Source: Magicicada septendecula (Eukaryota; Arthropoda; Insecta; Hemiptera; Cicadidae). From it: a stretch of DNA of 64,000 nucleotides. The stretch lies in the NCBI GenBank assembly GCA_034769895.1, contig CM068370.1, positions 41,955,344 through 42,019,343 of the forward strand, read 5' to 3'. The translations under genes were made by a program, and so were the position numbers. Below the pieces are notes generated by a model. It did no database searches. It had not been told where the DNA came from and saw only the letters and a program-made list of their open reading frames with translations. This document shows, in pieces, positions 57,880 through 64,000 of the stretch (within the stretch, counting starts at the first letter, position 1; every line of letters starts with the position of its first letter).

Positions 57880-58270
57880 TGTCCCGTTACAATACCCCCT
57901 TAATGAGAGGTTTTATGCTGAAACATAAAAACTCTCATTGACACTCATACTTCCTAAAGGGATCACCCGGGATATGTCGTCACAACCCCCTTTATGTTTT
58001 ATTAAAAATCTTGGTTAATTTACCCCCTGGTCCAGTGACTGTGACCGCACCTGATTGACCTTACTGGACTTATCCCTCGAGATCCCAACACCGCAAGGCC
58101 AGACAGGCATTTGACGCCCCTGCTCTGACGTGCCGGTCAGCACAGGACCGCCGCCACAGCATCACCAGACACTGTAACATGAAAACAAAATATCAAATAG
58201 TGGCCTTGTATAATACCATATCCCTAACTGATCTAGTTCCCCTTAGCTGTGCTGGTTTGCGTTACGAAGC
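57880..58270. repeat. Dispersed repeat, copy B
   Basis: Homologous in order to 23560-23955; see copy A for the shared landmarks. Roughly 75-80% alike by eye, hence old. Confidence 0.7.
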
Positions 58271-60046
58271 ACTGGTTTTTCTCTTAATCTCTAACATACA
58301 TTGATGAATACTTAACATAACATGATACATTTTTATTTTATTTTTTTAAATTCCATACTAACATTCTGTATACCCTTCTCTCGTTAACTCCTATCCCAAA
58401 ATTCAAAACATTTCCCTGATTCCCATCAGTATTTAAATAACCATTTCCCATTACAACATTACAAATACCTTAGATTATATAATTCACATTTCAAAATAAT
58501 TAAATTCATTATTACAATTCTTATATAGAATAAAACACATTTAATCAACTACATCAGAACAAATTATTTACTTAACAGTCGTCTAGCATCTCCATAATAC
58601 TCCTCAAATCACTACTAAATCATTTAGTTATATCATAAAATCAACTACACCTTCTACATCATCAACATAATTCAATTTCATACTCAATAACTTATTACTA
58701 ACAGTTTAGTAACCTCCTTCTCCATCATTATTTAATATCCCCCCTTTACCCAGTTACAATTAGGTAAATCACCTCACGGGTAAACCGTGTAAGGTATTTA
58801 CCTTGTTGCATAAATACTCTATTATTTATGCCTCTGGTTTGTAACGGCCAGCTCCTTTCCACACACACTATTGCTTAATGATGTTGGACTGTAGCGCCCA
58901 TTTGCGTCCACAAGAACTGAAGTTTATTAGGGTGCAAACGCTGCTTACACTGTTCTTGCTTTGGCGTTATATAAAAATTCGGCATTACTGGTATCCGAGG
59001 ACACCAGTAATCCTACTATAATGATTCATATGCCCTTAATACGGTTCTATCACCCCATTCGATGGTAGCCGCTGTTCCATAGTTATGTTGATTCCCCTGA
59101 TTTAACCCCCTGTTAATTTATAAATTGTACCAATTTCATAGGCAACCAACCATGGTCAGTTTTCAATAAGTCTGCCCACAACTGGTTGTCATCCAAAACC
59201 ACGGTCTGGGCTGGTAAGGCCGGGACCGCCCAAAAGTAGGGAATCGCATTTAAAACATCTTATACCTTTAAAATTTACATTATCACTAGGATTCACAAAA
59301 GTAAAAGAAATCATTATTTGTTATAACAAATTTCACAAATATTGTCATTTAAATTTCACTGTCCATTTATCAGTTCTATCTGATTACCATAGCTTCACTA
59401 TGTTCTTTGATTTACTCCACTTCCACTATAGATTACACACAACATTTGATTTATTCACAATTTACATTATTTTTTCTTTTAGTTACCACCAGACACTGGT
59501 CTGCTATTTCTTATTTATGATACTTCATCTACTATCTACCATAGAGGTTAACCTAATCACACCCGCATACTCTCTATCTTATTTTCCAACAATTGTCTCT
59601 AACAAGTGCAACAAGTGTACTACAACGCTAATTGGTCACCTTAATTTTCTAAATTAAATCTAAATTACAACTACTTCTTTAATCCATCATAAGTTCGACC
59701 GCCATTTAAAATTATTTTGTATGTCATTACCTAATAACACAGTTACTCATTTCCAACTATATTATTAGGTAATGAGATAACTCCTAACGAGCCGCACTTG
59801 TTATTTACATTAAATTTTGGATGTTCTATTTGTAAAATAAAACCATTATTTATTTGTGGATAATTGCCAATTTTTTTTTCTTCTTTTTTATTCCATTTAC
59901 GAACTTTAGGGGTCCCTCTCCCCGTTCAACAACAAAATATTTAAATTTCTACTTGCACCAATTTGTGGAGTAGGACCATCATTGCTTTCACCCTCTAGTT
60001 GAGGTTACCTCCAACCATGGTCCGCCTCCAAACAGCCAAAATCCAT
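58271..60046. other. AT-rich non-coding DNA
   Basis: C/T-rich plus strand like the sequence that follows copy A, so the repeat family may extend here. A 85-codon frame at 59400-59657 looks like chance. Near 60050 TAGTCTAGTCAAACTAAG weakly resembles the end of the 32-kb transposon. Confidence 0.4.
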
Positions 60047-60400
60047 GTAGTCTAGTCAAACTAAGAAAAATGACCCATAAACCTGGGCAAAATTGCTTCA
60101 GAAGCGATTGAAGTGGTATTCAACTGAACAAATGTTGCTTTTTAACATATCCAAAATCCGACCATGGGAAAGCGCCTAAAAATCAAATTCAAAATGGCGG
60201 CCCTCTTTCGAACTTTTGATTACTTAGTTTGATGATATTTTGTAATATTTAGGGTAATGAAAGCACAGCCTTTAAATGTCAGTGTACATATGACTATATT
60301 TGAACAACATAGAAATAATTTTAAGTTTGGTGATAAGTGCAAATGAGTTTTTTTTTATTTTCATAATTAGTAGACAAGTATGAACACACTCCTTAAGGAA

Positions 60401-61575
60401 TTAAATAAGTGATGTTGGCAAAACTAGGCATCTGACTCGGTCATTGTTTTCTATTACAACGATATTGTCACATCCACTGATCTGGCACTCCCCACAAGAG
60501 GCTGAACAAGGCAGCCCATTCTGTTTGCATCCACATCGCATTGTTGCGCATTGCGTCTTACAAGAACAATGGATCATTTTCAGTAACCACTCTGGCGCTG
60601 GTGGCATATCAGACACTGTAGGGTAATATGAGTTTTCTTTAACAAACCAAACCCATTCTGTAGCAGTTAAAAGTGTTTCTTTTGATTTCCAAACACTGAT
60701 CTGGTAGTACGTACGAAAACTGTGGTACTTTGCTGCTGACTCTGTAGGTGGCCAACGTGCAGGTGCGACAAATGATGTAGCTGCTGCAACTTTTTCCACT
60801 AACATTCGATGACGAAGTGTTTGTAGAGAATCTCCTATCTTGCCGCCATATAGTAGTAACTATGTTTATGTCCTGCAGATTCAATGTCAATTTGTTGGCT
60901 TCCATCTGAGGAAAATATGTTTGCAGCCGCCTGTAGCTGCATAGTGTTGACAATATACAAGTCATGTCACTTGGTGCTATAATAATGATTGGCAGGAACC
61001 TAATAGATGCCTTTCCAGAGTGTTGGAGATTTGAGTTGTACACAGTCTGCATCATTCCAGACCAATAATTGGAATGATCTTTTCCCGGAAACGACCAGGA
61101 TAATTGCCATAGGATGTCAATTGTTCTGATGTTGGCACCAATTGTTTCTAGGTTATGGAAAGTGATATCCTTCAGAAGGTTTCTGGAGGATCTGTACTCT
61201 TGGATCGTAACATGGGCAATGTTCTTTAAAGCACTGTCTGTGACATTATATCTCGGAACAATGGGTTGTAATTTACTTTCTGGTGTTATAGCAGCAATCA
61301 TTCCCATGCCGTGAAAGGTATTATTCCCATCTAACGTTCGAATATTATGATCCACATTGTCTGCTGCAAACAGTAATACATTATTGTCTGTCACATCCTC
61401 TGAAAAACTGCTACTTGCTATTGCAGCATTCCTTTTGAATTTCATAACTTCTGTGTAGGAAGAACAGAAACCCAGATGATGGAGAACATCGATAATATAA
61501 CGTGACCTGAAGTTGTGATGCATTTGAATAGCTACACCTATCTGCAGTGGGCATATTAAAGCTCTTGGGCGTATA
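60401..61575 (-). pseudogene. CXC-motif transposon protein, second family member, broken
   Basis: Minus strand. From the hAT insertion point the coding reads PRALICPLQIGVAIQ, then the family block DNVDHNIRTLDGNNTFHGMG (~61310-61370). A change of frame near 60830 leads to LYGGK, AKYHSFRTYYQISVWK, PPAPEWLLKMI and the complete CXC motif HCSCKTQCATMRCGC...CSASCGECQ (~60470-60565). The PIN/XPG segment seen in the 33-kb copy (GQDID...HAF-GC) is absent here, an internal deletion. The 5' part lies beyond the hAT element. This is related to, but clearly diverged from, the 33-kb gene. Confidence 0.65.
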
Positions 61576-64000
61576 CAGGCCCGCGCCTAGCACTGTTGGC
61601 GCCCTTGTGCAATTTTGTGTTTGGCGCCCTTGTGCAATTTTGTATATGTCGCCTACAATTTTTATAACGCTAATATATGGGTAAAGGTACATGTTAAGTA
61701 TTATCAACTATCCAAAAATAATTTTAAAAAGTATTTTCATGAATTTATTTTCATTTTTATATTTTACAACAGGCACTTACTAAACTGGTACCGAACAAGC
61801 CGAACAAGTATTTTCTCATTGAGGTATGTAATTATACATTTATACACGGAAATAAAAATATATTTGAAACACTAGATATATTTGTTTACATACAATGCAT
61901 CATATAGAACAAAACTGATCAACAAATAAAAACAATCTATTATATTAACAATGCAATACGTTACCTTTTAAAGATAAAGGTTAAGGTCCAGTTATAACTC
62001 GTATTATTATTTTAACTAAGTGAATTGAGCTTTTCGTGCTTTGGTTTTTGCAAATTGTTTAATTAAATCTTGGGTGTCTAATTCTTTTAATAGATCCGAT
62101 TCTATTGAGATGATAGCAAGATTACTTAGTCGGTTTTGCCCCATGGTCGATCTTAAATAATTTTTTATTATTTTGAGTTTTGAAAAAGAACGTTCTGCGG
62201 TAGCAACAGAAACCGGCATTTTTAATAAAATACGAAGTATTATGCTCGTATTAGGGAAAGAATCCACTAAGTTGTTAATTGTTATATAATTTAAAATTTC
62301 TTCTGGAGACGTAATAACTTTTTCATCAAAATTTTGTAAATATTGCAATTCTTTAACAAGTTCTACAGCAATTATATCTCGTTCATTGCGAGTTGCGTCG
62401 TTTAATACATTTTCAACTTTTTGACATAATTCTAGTTGTTCTTTTTCAGAATAATTTTTAAATTTATCAATATTCCATAAAAACGCGAAATTATTAGAAT
62501 AAGAAGAAAGAATTCAGAATCGTTCATCCACTGATGTGATGATTACGTCTAGAGCATTAAAAAAACAATCAACTTTGAACTTTAAAGTTTCGTCGTACAT
62601 CGGTTCATCGTCACATTCATAGTCAAACTGTTTTTTTACTTTGCGCGGTTTTAAGTCTCTTTGTTTTATGAATTTAGGTTCTATGTCTAAGCTGGATGCT
62701 ATTTCTTTAGCATCAATCAATAGATCATTAAAACCTTCATCGGAGCGATACGCTTTCAAAAATTTCTTCAGATTATTTAAATGAGTACAACACTGAGCAA
62801 CATCAAAGTTCGGTTTTTGAATAATTTTACTAACAATGTCAATTTTACTTAAAATATTATACCACAAAATAAGCACGCAAATGAACTCAAAATTTTGCAA
62901 TTTTTTGGCCAACGGTGCAGCCAAATTCTTTACTTTATTTTCAAAACTTCCTTCGCTTATTTCAAACAGAGCATCGTATACCTCTCTAAGTTCATACTTT
63001 AAAGGAGTTATTGCATCTATTATACTAGACCATCGAGTATCCGATGAAGGTTTTAAAGTTAAATTTGTAACATTAGATTTTAGAATTGACCATCGTTTAG
63101 TAGAAGCTGAAAAAAATACAAACAGTTCTTCAACTAAAGAAAAAAATTGATGCTCAAAGTATTTGATTTTGCGGCATCATTAACGACTAAATTTAGGCTA
63201 TGATTGCAGCAAGGAACAAAGAAAGCTCGCGGATTCAAATCCAAAATTTTTTTTTGTAGGCCATTATGCCTACCACGCATATTTGCCCCATTGTCGTAAC
63301 CCTGACCCCGCAAATCGTTGATATTTAAGCCTTCTTTCTCTAACGCCGATAAAAGAAATTTAGTCAAACCCTCGCTCGACGGATCATCTTATACAAACTG
63401 AAATTTGTTCTTGATGACTAGAGTCAGGAGTACAGTCTTGATATTTGATATAAAAATATTGAAAAATATTTTGCCTTCTTAGTTAGTTCTAAAATTTTGG
63501 ATTTGATGTTTTCGCCCATCAAATTGATTACTTCATTTTGTATTTTATCCCCGAGATAATTATTGTAATCTTTTCTTTGAGACCGTTTTGTATGTTCTGA
63601 CATAATCGGGTCGAATTTAGAAATCATTTCTATGCATTTTAAAAAGTTACCATTACTTTTCTCAAACAACTTGCTACTACTTCCACGAAAAGCTAAATTC
63701 TGCTCACCTAAAAACTGAATCACGTAGAAAATTCTTTCTATAACAGATTGCCAGTATTTAGTTTCTCTGTTTATTACATTTTGAGTTTCAGAATCAATTA
63801 TTTGATTTTTATTAAAACGGTTGGAAAGATCTAGCAATTTTAGAAAATTTTCGATATGTAACTTGCTCTTTTCATGAATATTTAAATGTTCACATAAATG
63901 CTGCCAGTCGTTGTAACCAGATTCATCACTAAGGCGAACAGATTTCAAATCGCTATCATTAAAAACTTTGCAACAGAAGCAGTAAAGCGAATTTTTTGTT
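61576..64000 (-). mobile_element. Second hAT element, runs off the window
   Basis: Begins CAGGCCCGCGCC at 61576, directly where coding of the CXC gene stops. A short direct duplication of TTGGCGCCCTTGTGCAATTTTGT follows (61595-61640). The other end and the target duplication (expected copy of GGCGTATA, 61568-61575) lie outside. Confidence 0.7.
62016..63980 (-). pseudogene. hAT transposase (ZMYM1-like), minus strand, several breaks
   Basis: Pieces in order from 63948 downward: an N-terminal region (SGYNDWQHLCEHLNIHEKS, then WQSVIERIFYVIQFL, LAFRGSS; 63424-63948), a break in the DUF4371 core, DLRGQGYDNGANMRGRHNGLQ (63134-63367), a segment ending near 62514, and the dimerisation block ILLKMPVSVATAERSFSKLKIIKNYLRS (62016-62348). 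Frame changes near 63420, 63130 and 62513 and a short stop-rich gap at 62350-62510. It belongs to the same broad hAT type as the 48.9-kb element but is a different lineage, with different termini. Confidence 0.8.

Overview
The window is nuclear DNA from an arthropod, most likely an insect. It is AT-rich and dense in microsatellites and in fragments of many transposon classes. Every host-like stretch is non-coding or transposon-derived, and I see no ordinary conserved host gene, rRNA or tRNA. Introns with GT/AG ends, TATA plus TCAGT-type initiators and the repeat classes rule out a bacterial source.

Layout. 1-6.2 kb: a broken DDE transposase, then a gag-like coiled-coil ORF and a possible very long LTR. 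6.7-6.9 and 14.5-14.8 kb: two copies of a palindromic repeat whose arms carry hammerhead-ribozyme-like cores. 7.5-12.3 kb: an LTR retroelement with recognisable LTRs, a gag-like ORF and a long acidic ORF, but no pol. 15.4-18.1 kb: an inverted repeat pair enclosing the 3' end of a Penelope-like element (GIY-YIG endonuclease) cut by a mariner 5' end. 18-31 kb: AT-rich, almost gene-free DNA with a 1-kb 27-bp minisatellite and a LINE tail. 32.0-36.7 kb: a 4.6-kb DNA transposon with about 1-kb terminal inverted repeats, carrying a broken gene for an XPG/PIN-like nuclease with a CXC zinc motif. 38.4-38.9 kb: a piggyBac-like 5' end.

The most notable part is roughly 39.6-57.1 kb. It is richer in CpG and packed with genes of large-DNA-virus and Polinton/adintovirus type: the C-terminal exon of a protein-primed family B DNA polymerase, a RING-H2 protein, a conserved 350-residue protein known from Polinton-like elements, a tail-fibre-like repeat protein (broken), two tandem copies of an MSV199-domain gene, a BIR-RING inhibitor-of-apoptosis protein, a 173-residue conserved protein and a 101-residue small protein. 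No integrase, packaging ATPase, protease or capsid gene is visible, so this looks like a partial or rearranged endogenous element. Some genes are intact and others are broken. Shared upstream modules, a 20-bp perfect hairpin at the MSV199 genes, seven ~97-bp tandem repeats between divergent genes, and direct repeats at 46.3 and 56.9 kb give the island its own architecture. The second MSV199 gene is split by a 3036-bp hAT transposon with a perfect 8-bp target duplication.

57-64 kb returns to transposon debris: a dispersed repeat also found at 23.6 kb, a second copy of the CXC-protein gene on the minus strand, and a second hAT element inserted into that gene and running off the window end. Family names come from recognising motifs by eye; no database search was possible.
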